DNA of 64,000 nucleotides from Azorinus chamasolen (GCA_963576725.1 OY755252.1:44617552-44681551); one strand, 5' to 3'; numbered from the stretch's first letter, positions 53,751-63,083 are shown. Notes: a model not told the origin generated them from the letters alone. Numbers and translations are program-made.

Positions 53751-53757
53751 ACCGTTG

Positions 53758-53853
53758 TTAAACTGCCTGCTCACATTTAGACCTGGTGCAATATGGAATA
53801 CTTCCAATGTGATGAAGTTTTTGAGAAACTATTGACTAAACTGTCATTGCCCG
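53758..53853 (-). mobile_element. Family C fragment, reversed
   Basis: AAACTGCCTGCTCACATTTA to TTTTTGAGAAACTATTGAC; the core side adjoins the A at 53854. Confidence 0.45.
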
Positions 53854-54102
53854 TTAACTCTTTCCCTCATATAAACACCTTTTCACGCATTTATAAACAG
53901 GGTAGACCCAGATCAGACGGCCCCTAGAGGAGCCGTCTGATTAGGGTCTACTCTGTTTGCTAATGGGATTTGAAAGATTGTTCTTTTACTTACCAAAATG
54001 GCTACAATGTTCCACTTTCCATATTTCGTTATAATTTTTTCGTCCATGAATATTCAGTTGGTATTGAAATTTTGAATAAACATAGAACAGGGAAAGGGTT
54101 AG
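53854..54102 (-). mobile_element. MITE family A, reversed, A1, inserted near C
   Basis: TTAACTCTTTCCCTCATATA to CAGGGAAAGGGTTAG, 249 bp. Core GGCCCCTAGAGGAGCC folds fully. Confidence 0.85.
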
Positions 54103-54215
54103 AAGCGTTTAAGAAACTATTGATTGAGGGTCAAACAACCTGGACCACGACGACACGCCGAGTTACTCGGCATCTCATCCGGACCCAGCCTATTTACAAA
54201 TGCGACTTAGATCAC
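54103..54215 (-). mobile_element. Family C, reversed
   Basis: AGAAACTATTGATTGAGGG, core ACACGCCGAGTTACTCGGC, right CCTATTTACAAATGCGAC. Confidence 0.55.
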
Positions 54216-54418
54216 GTTTAGTTGGAATGGTTAGTACGTGTAATTGCTAAACGCTTGTCCTCCTAACCATTTTTTGATTTAGCTTATTAGGGTATCAGAC
54301 AATTTGGATTCAGACAAGACGCAGATCTACTAAGCGTTTTATCTGGATCATCACTGATTGCATGTTTCCGCCAAAGCCTCTATGTAGCGTAGCTTATGAC
54401 GTCATAGACGACTCCATG

Positions 54419-54594
54419 TTAACCCTTTCAAAGACAAATTTTCATTATCTTTTCATTTTTTTTTTTAAAAAAATATTGTCACAGTAACAAATAGTTTAGA
54501 TCCTGATGATACGCCGAGTTACTCGACATCTCATCAGTGTTCAAACTATTTTCATAGGTAATTACAAATGCGACATTGACAGCGAAAGAGTTCA
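54419..54594 (+). mobile_element. MITE family B, left part shortened
   Basis: TTAACCCTTTCAAAGACAAA to GACAGCGAAAGAGTTCA. Core TACGCCGAGTTACTCGACA. Confidence 0.7.
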
Positions 54595-54768
54595 TATCCT
54601 CAAACAGCTTGGATCCTGATGAGACGCCAAGTAACTCGGCATCTCATCAGGATCCAATAAGCTTGATACTCTTATTATATCATAGCAAAGAAATGTGATA
54701 AAACTAATTTTAGAAACCTGAGGCAGACTATATTCCTAACCGACGTAATTTATTTGGCGGCTAACATG
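54595..54768 (+). mobile_element. MITE family C
   Basis: AACAGCTTGGATCCTGATGA with core GACGCCAAGTAACTCGGC; right body diverged. Confidence 0.55.
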
Positions 54769-54980
54769 CTCACCCTTTTGCTACCAGTGGCGACTGTCAT
54801 TTGTAAACAGTGTAGATCCAGGTGTGATGTCGATGAACTCGGCGTCTAATCATACAGTATCCAAGTTGCTTGACACTCGTACAATAGCTATTCGAAAACA
54901 TGAACGAATTTGAAATCAGTATATTGCTGTAATTAAGGTTTTGAGCAAGCATACTTCTATTTTGGCAGGACAAGAGTTAA
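54769..54980 (+). mobile_element. MITE family C, second copy
   Basis: TGCTCACCCTTTTGCTACC to GGCAGGACAAGAGTTAA. Core TGTCGATGAACTCGGCGTC. Confidence 0.6.
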
Positions 54981-55111
54981 ACCATTTTTGCTCTGAGTCT
55001 GCGTACTTTCATTTGGATGAAACACATTAAAGATTTTATCACCTATGATATGTTACTGTGAGCTAATATCTTTCTGGTTTTGGCTTTATCCTTGCAATGT
55101 CCGACCGTTTA

Positions 55112-55293
55112 GCTGACAATGCCTATCCCTTTCACTGACAAGTCCTGACCCTTTCACTGACAAGTCCTGACCCTTTCGCTGACAAGTCCTGACCCTTTCA
55201 CTGACAAGTCCTGACCCTTTCGCTGACAAGTCCTGGTCCTTTCGCTGACAAGTCCTGACCCTTTCACTGACAAGTCCTGACCTTTTCGCTGAC
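55112..55293 (-). repeat. 22-bp tandem repeat from a B end, 8 units
   Basis: CCCTTTCGCTGACAAGTCCT-type units repeat every 22 bp. CCCTTTCGCTGACA is the end of the B element that follows at 55290. Confidence 0.85.
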
Positions 55294-55483
55294 ACCGAAT
55301 CTGAGATTACCTATGCAAACAGTTTGGATTCATATGAGACGCTGAGTAACTCGGCGTCTCATCAGGATCCAAACTGTTTGATAATGGGAAAATGTTTTTG
55401 AAAGTAAAGGTAAGAAACCTACAGAATGGAACTTGTAGCAGACGGCAAAATTTGCAGACGACAATATATGACAGCGAAAGAGA
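55290..55483 (+). mobile_element. MITE family B
   Basis: CGCTGACACCGAATCTGAG, core GACGCTGAGTAACTCGGC with perfect GTTTGGATTC arms, right GCAGACGACAATATATGACA and GCGAAAGAG. Confidence 0.65.
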
Positions 55484-55602
55484 TCAGGCGACTTTACTAG
55501 TATTTTCAAACAGTTTTGATTCTGATCAAAGGCTAAATAATTCGGCGTTAGGCTGGTTTACATACTCTTTACATTACCGATATGACTTTTATTATAACAC
55601 AG

Positions 55603-55806
55603 TATCACAGTAACTCAGTATCACAGTAACTCAGTATTACAGTATCATAGTAGCACAGTAACACATCATCACAGTAACACAGTATCACAATAGCACAGTT
55701 GCACAGTATCACAGTAGCACATCATCACAGTAACACAGTATCACAGTAGCACAGTATCACCTCATCACAGCATCACAGTAGCATATTAACACAGTATCAC
55801 TGTAAC
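55603..55806 (+). repeat. Octamer tandem (CACAGTAN)n
   Basis: CACAGTATCACAGTAGCA-type repeats, about 25 octamers with drift. Confidence 0.85.
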
Positions 55807-55947
55807 ACGCAGATTGGGTCCTGATGAGGGTAAACACAGGGTCGCCATTGACAGCGAAATAAAACTTGGGTTAATCTTTTACACAATAGACACAAAGGCA
55901 TCTAAAAGCATCTCGAGGCGGGAAATGATTAAATACATTCCTACATG

Positions 55948-56155
55948 TACAGTAGAGCCTGTCTTAAGAGGCCATTCATTTAGTTAACACAGGAGTCTTA
56001 AACAGCAGGTGGTTGTTTAATGCAGAGCAAAAGTAATACAGAAAGCTCCTATAGGAGCTTTCCTTCTGTATTACTGTTGACCTGCATTAAGCTACTGCCT
56101 TACAGACCAATAATTAGACATATTTGTATAGCCGCTTAAGACAGATTCTACTGTA
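55948..56155 (+). mobile_element. MITE E2, intact (type copy)
   Basis: TA-flanked, 208 bp. CAGTAGAGCCTGTCTTAAGA to GCTTAAGACAGATTCTACTG. Hairpin loop AGCTCCTATAGGAGCT, with CTT inserted in the right arm. Confidence 0.85.
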
Positions 56156-56265
56156 TAGAAAATGGGGTTTATCCTCACCTTACTCAGATCTCGTCTGATC
56201 TAGATCCAAACTGTTAGCAAACTGTAGTCAGTATTTCCTTCGTCTTCTTCAGTCATCTTAGTCTG

Positions 56266-56479
56266 TTATAACCCTTCATATAAACGCATTATAACGTAAT
56301 TTACAATCAGAGTAGACCCAGGTCATACGATTCAAGGTTGCCTATGAAATTATATAGATATGATCCTATAGTTTCTGTCTAATCCAAAAAGTACTTTGAA
56401 CATTTCTAATGTAAAATTAAATAAATTAGTAGCCATGGAGTGATTATTTCACACACAAACATTCATTAGGGAAAGGGTA
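56266..56479 (-). mobile_element. MITE family A, reversed, hairpin lost
   Basis: TTATAACCCTTCATATAAAC to GGGAAAGGGTAA. Core stops at CCAGGTCATACG. Confidence 0.65.
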
Positions 56480-56706
56480 AGTATGCTGTCTAGGTCAGAA
56501 TATGAAGCAGACTTTCCTCTATTTCTTTACAAATTCATAATCAGAATCCTAATCTACGTCTCATATAATAACATATTTTCCCTTAACGCATTAAAGGTTA
56601 AAACGCATCTGGACAAGTACCAATCCAAATTCGTTTTATCTGTCAGTGACGTCACTGAGAGAATCAACCAATCGATTTGTTCCACAATCATTTTATATGG
56701 TCACCA
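56480..56706. other. No recognised feature
   Basis: A 75-codon plus frame at 56483-56710 has no motif. Confidence 0.3.
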
Positions 56707-56903
56707 TTAACCGTCGTCCCACTTGCCGCGATCTGATAAGCGTATGCAAACAGCTTGGATCCAAATGAGACGCCGAGTAACTCGGCGTCTCATCTGGATC
56801 CAAGCTGTTTGACACTCGATTGTTTTTATCAAATCGGAATCGGAAGTACTCACAACTGCAACAGATCCAAATATGGGCATTACTGTTTTTATAGCGGGGT
56901 ATG
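56707..56903 (+). mobile_element. MITE family C, perfect core
   Basis: TTAACCGTCGTCCCACTTGC to TATAGCGGGGTATG. Core GAGACGCCGAGTAACTCGGC; body TCGGAAGTACTCACAACTGC. A C scrap follows at 57069-57110. Confidence 0.7.
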
Positions 56904-57193
56904 TACGAGCATATAAATAGTGGCTAGTGCATAGAGGTTGTGCCAAAATGAATTTAAGAGTAGAAAACTTATGATATAAATATGGCCATTTGCAAACTGT
57001 TACAGTTCGGTTTGAAAGTCTTCACTCTTTAGTCTGATATGGGCGAATCTATGATTATTTAAAAATGTAAGTAGTTTGGATCCAGATCAGACGCCGAGGA
57101 AGTAGGCCTCTTAGAAGGAAACAATTCTCTGTGTGACACTCTGATAATTGTTTCGAAAACAAGAAGAAAATGCGCAGTTAATCCTTCCCCTGT

Positions 57194-57501
57194 TTAACCT
57201 TTCCCTGATGAATATTCATGTAGGAAGTAATGACGTCATGAATACTAATAAGATTATTTTATATAAAAGCATAAAAAAAATGATTCGTGTTGGTTGTTAA
57301 TTTATCCCATATATAAAAGCATATGAACACATGACATTTTAGCTCATGCAGAAGCTGTATAATCAGATCTGTACTACAGAATAAGCAAACAGAGCAGACC
57401 CTGATCAGACTGCTCCTATAGGAGCCGTCTGATATGGGTCTACTCTGTTTGAGGATGCGCGAGAATGCGCGAGAATGCGCTTACATAAGGGAAAGGGTTA
57501 A
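57194..57501 (+). mobile_element. MITE family A, A2, end unit duplicated
   Basis: TTAACCTTTCCCTGATGAAT to AGGGAAAGGGTTAA. Core TGCTCCTATAGGAGCC. GCGCGAGAAT is doubled; CATATATAAAAGCATA is a second body duplication. Confidence 0.8.
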
Positions 57502-57731
57502 TATACATGTATTGAAAAATGACATTGTGAATATTTATTAGCTGAATTTTTATGATGGCATATGTACACAGAATGTTTTGGCTCTTTTAGAAATTGTATC
57601 TAATCAAATATATATTATACCATAACAAACAGAACAGATCCTGATCAGACGGCTCCTGTAGGAACCATTTGATCTGGGTCTACTCTGTTTGCGAAGGTGT
57701 GAAAAGGCGTTTATATAAAGGAAACGGTTAA
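57498..57731 (+). mobile_element. MITE family A, sharing TTAA
   Basis: TTAATATACATGTATTG to AAAGGAAACGGTTAA. Core GGCTCCTGTAGGAACC. Confidence 0.75.
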
Positions 57732-57761
57732 TAAAATTATAGTTCGCTCATTATGTTAAGT

Positions 57762-57890
57762 TTAACTCTTTGCCTCATATAGATGACACGTGACACATAT
57801 GCAAACAGAGATGATCCAGAGCAGGCAGCTCCCATAGGAGTGGTCTGATAAGAGTCTACTCTGATCTAATCCCACGGTATAATTCTAATT
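57762..57890 (-). mobile_element. Family A fragment, reversed
   Basis: TTAACTCTTTGCCTCATATA, core CAGCTCCCATAGGAGTGG, then lost. Confidence 0.6.
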
Positions 57891-57919
57891 ATAGTTTGCT
57901 CCTCCGACTAAAGGTTTGT

Positions 57920-58025
57920 TAGCCCTATCCCGCATATGGACAGTTTTTGACATCTTTACACAAAGCGTAAACCCATATCAAACAGCTCCTGCCTGTTTGC
58001 TTATATAATAATATAGATCTTATTC
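57920..58025 (-). mobile_element. Family A fragment, reversed, cut by F3
   Basis: AGCCCTATCCCGCATATGGA, core to AAACAGCTCCTGCCTG, then TAATATAGATCTTATTC meets F3. Confidence 0.5.
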
Positions 58026-58275
58026 TTAACCCTTCGCTTGCTGAATTTTAGACTACATTTCTCCTTCTTTACCCATGCCCTGTTGTGTAATTAAATATAT
58101 ATTCACTGTGTACAAGTATTTCGCTGTACAATCACTGCTGTGGAGTGCACTGGTTGCACAATCAACTTGTAAATAGTGCAGACCCTGATGAGACAGCTCC
58201 TGCAGGAGCTGTCTCATCTGGGTCTTCACTATTTACAGGTACGTATATTGACGTGAGTAGCAAGCGAAGGGTTAA
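58026..58275 (+). mobile_element. MITE family F, copy 3
   Basis: TTAACCCTTCGCTTGCTG to AGCAAGCGAAGGGTTAA, 250 bp, perfect inverted ends and hairpin GACAGCTCCTGCAGGAGCTG. Confidence 0.9.
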
Positions 58276-58348
58276 GTTTATGTCACAGCCAACCCTTCTA
58301 TTGTTAATATGTATTCAGTCCATAAATAGTCATACAGTGATAAATCAT

Positions 58349-58571
58349 TTAACCCATTACCTCATAGGCTATTTTTAAATACAACATCTTGGAATAAATC
58401 CACCGAAAAGGAGCATTAATTAGACAACGTTAAAATTTTGTAGTTTGAAACCATTGTGATAAGTATCTAACATTTGTTCCTATAGGAGCAAATGCTCTAT
58501 TTATCACAATGGTTTCACAAAGTGACTTCTACAGAGTCGTCAAAAGTCGTCAATATGAGGGAATGGGTTAA
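58349..58571 (-). mobile_element. MITE family D, reversed
   Basis: TTAACCCATTACCTCATAGG to GAGGGAATGGGTTAA, 223 bp. Hairpin left arm carries an insertion (GATAAGTATCTAACATTTG). Confidence 0.85.
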
Positions 58572-58672
58572 TCAGTATTTATAGGGGGAGGGTAAACGGT
58601 TTTATGAACATACCGGGGCTGTAATAGGTCAAAGTTTGCGTCATTGTAGTTATCGTATGTCAATATGAGGTT

Positions 58673-58791
58673 ATTAACTTTTTACCTGTGGAATGTTCAT
58701 GTAAGAAATACTGACATCAGTAGGAGCCGTCTGATCTGGGTCTAGTCTATTAACAAAGGCGTGAAAAGGCGTTTACATGAAGGAAAGTGTT
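58673..58791 (+). mobile_element. MITE family A, left arm deleted
   Basis: TTAACTTTTTACCTGTGGAA jumps from ACTGACATCAG to TAGGAGCCGTCTGATC; ends GGAAAGTGTTGA. Confidence 0.75.
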
Positions 58792-58997
58792 GATATGTCA
58801 TGTTCTTCCTGCACTTGAACTTGGGGCACTCAAAATTCTTTAATTCTCCCAAGATAATTCTCAATCATGCTAGATTGCATTTTTAGCTTTTATCAGCATA
58901 GAAGTCTTAACTCTTTCGGCGCCGCATTGTTTTTTGTGTCTAAAAACATTTTCTTCTTCTATAAGTTATACAGTAGACAATCCTTCAAGTTCGTTTA

Positions 58998-59234
58998 TTA
59001 ACCCATTCCATGTTCTATGTTTATTCCAAATTTCGATACCTACTGAATATTCATGGACAAAATAGTTGTAGCCATTGTAGCCATCTTAGAAAATAAAGTA
59101 AAAAACCAGATTTTTCAAACTCCGTTAGCAAACAGAGCAGACCCTGATCAGACGACTCCTATAGCAGCTGCCTGATCTGGATCTATTCTGTTTGCAAATG
59201 CGTGTAAACACGTTTATATCAAGGAAAAGGTTAA
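58998..59234 (+). mobile_element. MITE family A, A1
   Basis: TTAACCCATTCCATGTTCTA to AAGGAAAAGGTTAA. Core GACTCCTATAGCAGCTGC. A B-like left end (TTAACTCTTTCGGCG) lies nearby at 58907. Confidence 0.8.
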
Positions 59235-59399
59235 ACATACAAGTTGTGTATCACACAGCCAGAACCGAGCTATGACGTAGAATACTCGACGTATGATCTG
59301 GAACCAAACTGATTGCTAATGTACTCACATACTCACCCACTGCCTTACTCCATATGAGTTACTGCCCGGCAGATGTGGAGGTAAATCTGATCCGCTCTC

Positions 59400-59480
59400 A
59401 GCGATCTGACTCGATCTGGTAAACAGTTAGCATCCAGATGAGACGTAGGACAACACAGCGTTCTGTTTGACACTCTGATT
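59400..59480 (+). mobile_element. Family C fragment
   Basis: AACAGTTAGCATCCAGATGA, decayed loop, CTGTTTGACACTCTGA. Confidence 0.45.
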
Positions 59481-59481
59481 G

Positions 59482-59833
59482 TAGTTAAACTTCGACACAT
59501 CGAACTCGGATAACTCGAACGATGGGATAACTCGAACTAAACACTCTTCGAACTTCTGGATAACTCGAACTAAAACTTCGGTCCTTCCAACATTTACAAT
59601 AGAACGTTGTTTTAAATGTATATCTATACATAACTGGAAACACGTGTGACAGCTTAATGCAGATCTAAAGTAATGATGAAAGCTGCAACATGAGCTTCCA
59701 GCATTACTTTAGAGCTGCATTAGCTGTCAACTTGAGAAATGTTTCATGTTAGAAATCGGATGGCTCGAACATCTGTTATCTCGAAGTAATCTCCATGGTC
59801 CCCTGAAGTTCGAGATATCGAAGTTCAGCTGTA
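59482..59833 (+). mobile_element. MITE E4 (type copy)
   Basis: 352 bp from TAGTTAAACTTCGACACATC to GATATCGAAGTTCAGCTGTA. GGATAACTCGAAC repeats at the left, TCGAAGTAATC at the right. Core CAGCTTAATGCAGATCTAAA with inverse. The TCGAAC-type ends are common among pogo elements. Confidence 0.8.
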
Positions 59834-59904
59834 TTTCAAAGAGAAGTATATAAATCATTGACGATGAGAATTGTAGCAGGTGACATTTTTGGCAGACGAA
59901 AATG

Positions 59905-60085
59905 ACTTTACCCTTTAGCTGAGTAGATCCAGATCAGACAACCCCTGTAGGACCCGTCTGATCAGGGTCTGTTCTGTTTGCTTATGAAGTAACAAAGATA
60001 TGATGATAAAGCTGCCCTCTTGGCTGAAATGTGTTTTGTTCTTGTGTATGTAAAAACAATTAATTGATATTCATTATTTATAGTG
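59905..60085 (-). mobile_element. MITE family A, reversed, partial
   Basis: TTACCCTTTAGCTGAGTAG, core AACCCCTGTAGGACCC, body TTAATTGATATTCATTA without a clear end. Confidence 0.6.
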
Positions 60086-60107
60086 TGAATTATAGTCAGG
60101 TGACGTG

Positions 60108-60580
60108 TTAACCCTTTCCTCCATAGAGACGCTTTTGACACTTTTGTGAACAAAGTAGACCCAGATCAGACAGTTCATGCAGGAGCCTCCTGATCAGAGT
60201 ATGTTCTCTGTTTGCTATGCGGTAATATAGATCCGATTCTACAGTTTCTGTCTCATCTACAGTTAAACCTCTCTAAAACGGCCACTACATTACATCAAGT
60301 ATTTTGTGTTAAAGACAGGTGACTCCTTAAAGCAAGGTGAAAGTAAAACAGAACGCTCCTATAGGAGCGTTCTGTTTTACTTTCATCTTGCTTTATGCAG
60401 CCACCTGTCCTAAATACCAACTAATTTACACAAAGTAGTGGCCGTTATAGAGAGGTTTTACTTATATAATTCTGTGTTCACATACCAATCTAAACATACA
60501 AGCTTGTAATTGATATCCATGATGTGATTATTGGTGACATGAATATTCGTCAGGTAATGGAACAATGCACAAAGAGTTAA
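60108..60580 (-). mobile_element. MITE family A, reversed, host of E3
   Basis: TTAACCCTTTCCTCCATAG to ACAAAGAGTTAA. Core AGTTCATGCAGGAGCC. E3 sits in the body at 60258-60464. Confidence 0.8.
60258..60464 (+). mobile_element. MITE E3, intact (type copy), nested in A
   Basis: TACAGTTAAACCTCTCTAAA to TATAGAGAGGTTTTACTTA. Perfect hairpin GTAAAACAGAACGCTCCTAT and inverse. Core CTCCTTAAAGCAAGGTG differs from other E cores (AAAGCAAGG for AATGCAGG). Confidence 0.85.
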
Positions 60581-60685
60581 ACAACCATTTCTAATCTGTT
60601 CATCAAATGTTGTTATACAGACAATAATTCTAAATCAACCGGATAGCGGTTCAATATTTTGTATTTGTAGAATAGTTTGCATGAA

Positions 60686-61096
60686 TACAGTAGAATCTCT
60701 CTAATGCGACCACTTAAGAAACATCAATGCGTGAGTTTAAAAACAGGTGATAGCTTAATGCAGGACAAAAGTAATTCAGAAGTACCCTATGGGAGCTGTC
60801 TGCATAACCACCGTCCTGTATTACGCATTCCCCCATAGGTTATTTTAGACACAGCCTCTCTGAATAAATCTACAGGCAAGAAACAGTTACTGGAGAAAAG
60901 GAAAGTTTAGATTTTTGTAACTTTGAAATCATTGTGATAAACAATTGAGCAAATGCTTTATTTATCAAAATGGTTTCAAAAAGCGACTTTTACAGAGGCG
61001 TTAAAATGCTTATGAAGGAATGGGTTAAGCTGCCCATGTCGTTTAGACCCGGTTTATACCCGCTGTTAGTTGTCGCACTGGACGAGTTCTACTGTA
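60686..61096 (+). mobile_element. MITE E1, host of D
   Basis: TACAGTAGAATCTCTCTAAT to GGACGAGTTCTACTGTA. Core CAGGACAAAAGTAATTCAGA; right arm CCGTCCTGTATTA interrupted, then TTAAGCTGCCCATGTC. Confidence 0.8.
60821..61028 (-). mobile_element. MITE family D, reversed, in an E1 arm
   Basis: TTACGCATTCCCCCATAGGT to ATGAAGGAATGGGTTAA. One hairpin arm is shortened (GATAAACAATTGAGCAAATG). Confidence 0.8.
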
Positions 61097-61251
61097 CTTG
61101 TGCATGTACACTTTCACTTAAGATTTGGAACCAATCTATTCTCGTAAATGCAATGTACAACCAATCTTACTTGTAGCTATTTCTCGTTGTTGTATTTTCT
61201 CTCTATTTGTCTATTTGTCTCTTTTTCCTTCTCTCTATCCACACTCTGAAG

Positions 61252-61313
61252 CCAAGGACTCGGACACTGGCGACAGGTCGGAAAGAAATTTTGAATCAGG
61301 CAAGGCTTCGTAG
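61252..61313 (+). CDS. Candidate third coding exon with stop
   Basis: A pyrimidine tract of about 50 bases (61190-61245) ends in the acceptor ACTCTGAAG at 61243-61251. Joined to the last base of exon 2 it reads AKDSDTGDRSERNFESGKAS and stops at TAG 61311-61313. The frame agrees with exons 1 and 2. CAG/GCAAGG inside it could act as a GC-type donor, which would skip the stop and lead to exons beyond the window, so the C-terminus is uncertain. No AATAAA signal is seen in the next 300 bases. Confidence 0.45.
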
Positions 61314-61640
61314 CTTCACCGCTTCCTTCCCTTTTATGTTCGCTTCATTCATGTGCTGTCATTGTAGATAGAGCGCGTGGTCCATGGTGATACCGTATTC
61401 CTACGAACTGCAGATTGTAACATCTCGGCATTCCTCGACACGCTGCGCCTTAACTCGGCAATATGTACCGATTCTTGATTTGCCATTTTTTTTTACGTAC
61501 AGAACTAGAATTTTCATGAACGTAATGAATTTAATGCGCTTAGATGAATGTCGAAGATGTTACGATTCGGGACAATCCATAGTTTCTGCAGACTTCCCCA
61601 GTCAGTTTCAACAATACTTTGCGCTATAGTTTAAGAGGTG
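61314..61640 (+). other. Possible 3' leader or intron, no repeat
   Basis: Repeat-free. An 81-codon frame at 61384-61629 has no motif I recognise. Confidence 0.25.
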
Positions 61641-61850
61641 TTAATTGACCCTCTGCCTTCTAAGCGCCACCTCGCCGGCATCTGTAATCAGTTTGGATCA
61701 AGGTGAAAGACCGGGTAATTCGGCATCTCATCAGAATCCAAACTGTTCTACACTCGGTCAATAGTTTCTCATAAGTTTTAACAAATCGTAAGTAAATAAT
61801 GATCAAAGCGAACCATAGTTTTTGCTGACATGAATTTTTGCTGTTTATTC
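61641..61850 (+). mobile_element. MITE family C
   Basis: TTAATTGACCCTCTGCC, core GACCGGGTAATTCGGCATC, body TTTTAACAAATCGTAAGTA. Right end unclear. Confidence 0.55.
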
Positions 61851-61875
61851 GTTAAGTTGATATGACTCATTAAGT

Positions 61876-62228
61876 TACAGTAGAACCTGTCTTAACCCAT
61901 TACGTCATAGGCTATATTTAGATACAACCCCTTTGAATAAATCTACCGAAAAGGAGAATTAACTAGAGAAAAATATTTTTTTAGAATATTGTAGCTTGAA
62001 ACCATTGTGATAAATAGAGCATTTGCTCCTATAGGAGCAAATGCTCTATTTATCACAATGGTTTCACAAAGTGATTTCTATAGAGTCGTCAAAAGTCGTC
62101 AATATGAGAGAATGGGTTAATGTAGGGCAAAAGTAATGCAGAAAGCTCATATAGGAGCTTTCTGCATGCTCACTCTTGGTCTGCATCATTAGATATTACT
62201 GTTGCCGCTTAAGCCAGGTTCTACTGTA
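61876..62228 (+). mobile_element. MITE E2, host of D, left half lost
   Basis: TACAGTAGAACCTGTC meets D at once; right side TTAATGTAGGGCAAAAGTAA with loop AGCTCATATAGGAGCT to GCCAGGTTCTACTGTA. The piece between two TTAA sites of the E2 is gone. Confidence 0.8.
61892..62120 (-). mobile_element. MITE family D, reversed (type copy)
   Basis: 229 bp between TTAA copies. Hairpin AAACCATTGTGATAAATAGA, GCATTTGCTCCTATAGGAGC and inverse is perfect. GAATAAATCTACCGAAAAGG is the reverse of the tail in forward copies. Confidence 0.9.
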
Positions 62229-62311
62229 TTATGGTTTCGGACACGTTATATTCAACATATATATTAAGGTAATTACACATACTATATTATTTGAAACTAA
62301 TTAATCATACT

Positions 62312-62532
62312 TACACCCAGAAAAGTCTCGCTAATACGACCTCTCCAAAGAAATATAATTCTGGTTTTTTTAAAACAGGTTGTACCTTAATGCAGCCAAA
62401 GCGTATGCAGAAATCTTATATAGGATCTTTATGTATTACTTTTGCCCTGCACTAAGCAAGAACCTGTTAATACAGACTATTATGTTACATGTAATTAACT
62501 ATGTGATGATATTAGCGAAACTTTACTGGATA
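62312..62532 (+). mobile_element. MITE E1, diverged
   Basis: CCCAGAAAAGTCTCGCTAAT to GCGAAACTTTACTGGATA. Loop AATCTTATATAGGATCTTT. Confidence 0.65.
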
Positions 62533-62595
62533 CACAACATATCTCATTTGTATTAACGCTGATCCCGCTGTGAAAAAATTTCAATTTTGTACTAG

Positions 62596-62705
62596 GACCC
62601 AAGGTTATAAAACTAAGCCTGAGTCTGGAATCATTTTCAAGTATCTGATTGGTCAGATTCTGAGTAAGCTCAGACTCAAGCAAACAAAATATACCCTCGG
62701 GGCCT
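62596..62705. repeat. Palindrome H4, half collapsed
   Basis: GACCCAAGGTTATAAAAC, TATCTGATTGGTCAGATTCT, then a short inverse (GCTCAGACTCAAGC). Confidence 0.55.
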
Positions 62706-62734
62706 GATACACTTTAGATTACTTTCAATTCGAT

Positions 62735-62838
62735 CCAGCGTTTGAGAAACTATTGGTCGAGTGCCGAGCAGCTTGGATCCAGATGAGTCGTCCGGTTATT
62801 CGGTATCTCATCGGCATCGAATCTGATTGCAAAGACCT
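62735..62838 (-). mobile_element. Family C, reversed
   Basis: GAGAAACTATTGGTCGAG, AGCTTGGATCCAGATGAG, decayed loop, ATTGCAAAGACC. Confidence 0.5.
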
Positions 62839-62839
62839 T

Positions 62840-63083
62840 TTAACCCTTTCCCTGTTCTATACATAATTTCAATACATAATGAATATTCATGGACAAAATA
62901 GTTGAAATGAAATATGAAAGGAGGAACATTTCAGCCATTTTAGAAACTAAAGGAACAGATTTGTCAAAGTCCATTAGCAAATAGAGCTGACCCTGATCAG
63001 GCGGCTCATATAGGAGCCGTCTGATCTGGGTCTACTCTGTTTGCAGATACGTGAAAATGCGTTTACACGAAGGAAAGGGTCAA
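62840..63083 (+). mobile_element. MITE family A, A1
   Basis: TTAACCCTTTCCCTGTTCTA to GAAGGAAAGGGTCAA. Core GGCTCATATAGGAGCC. Confidence 0.85.
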
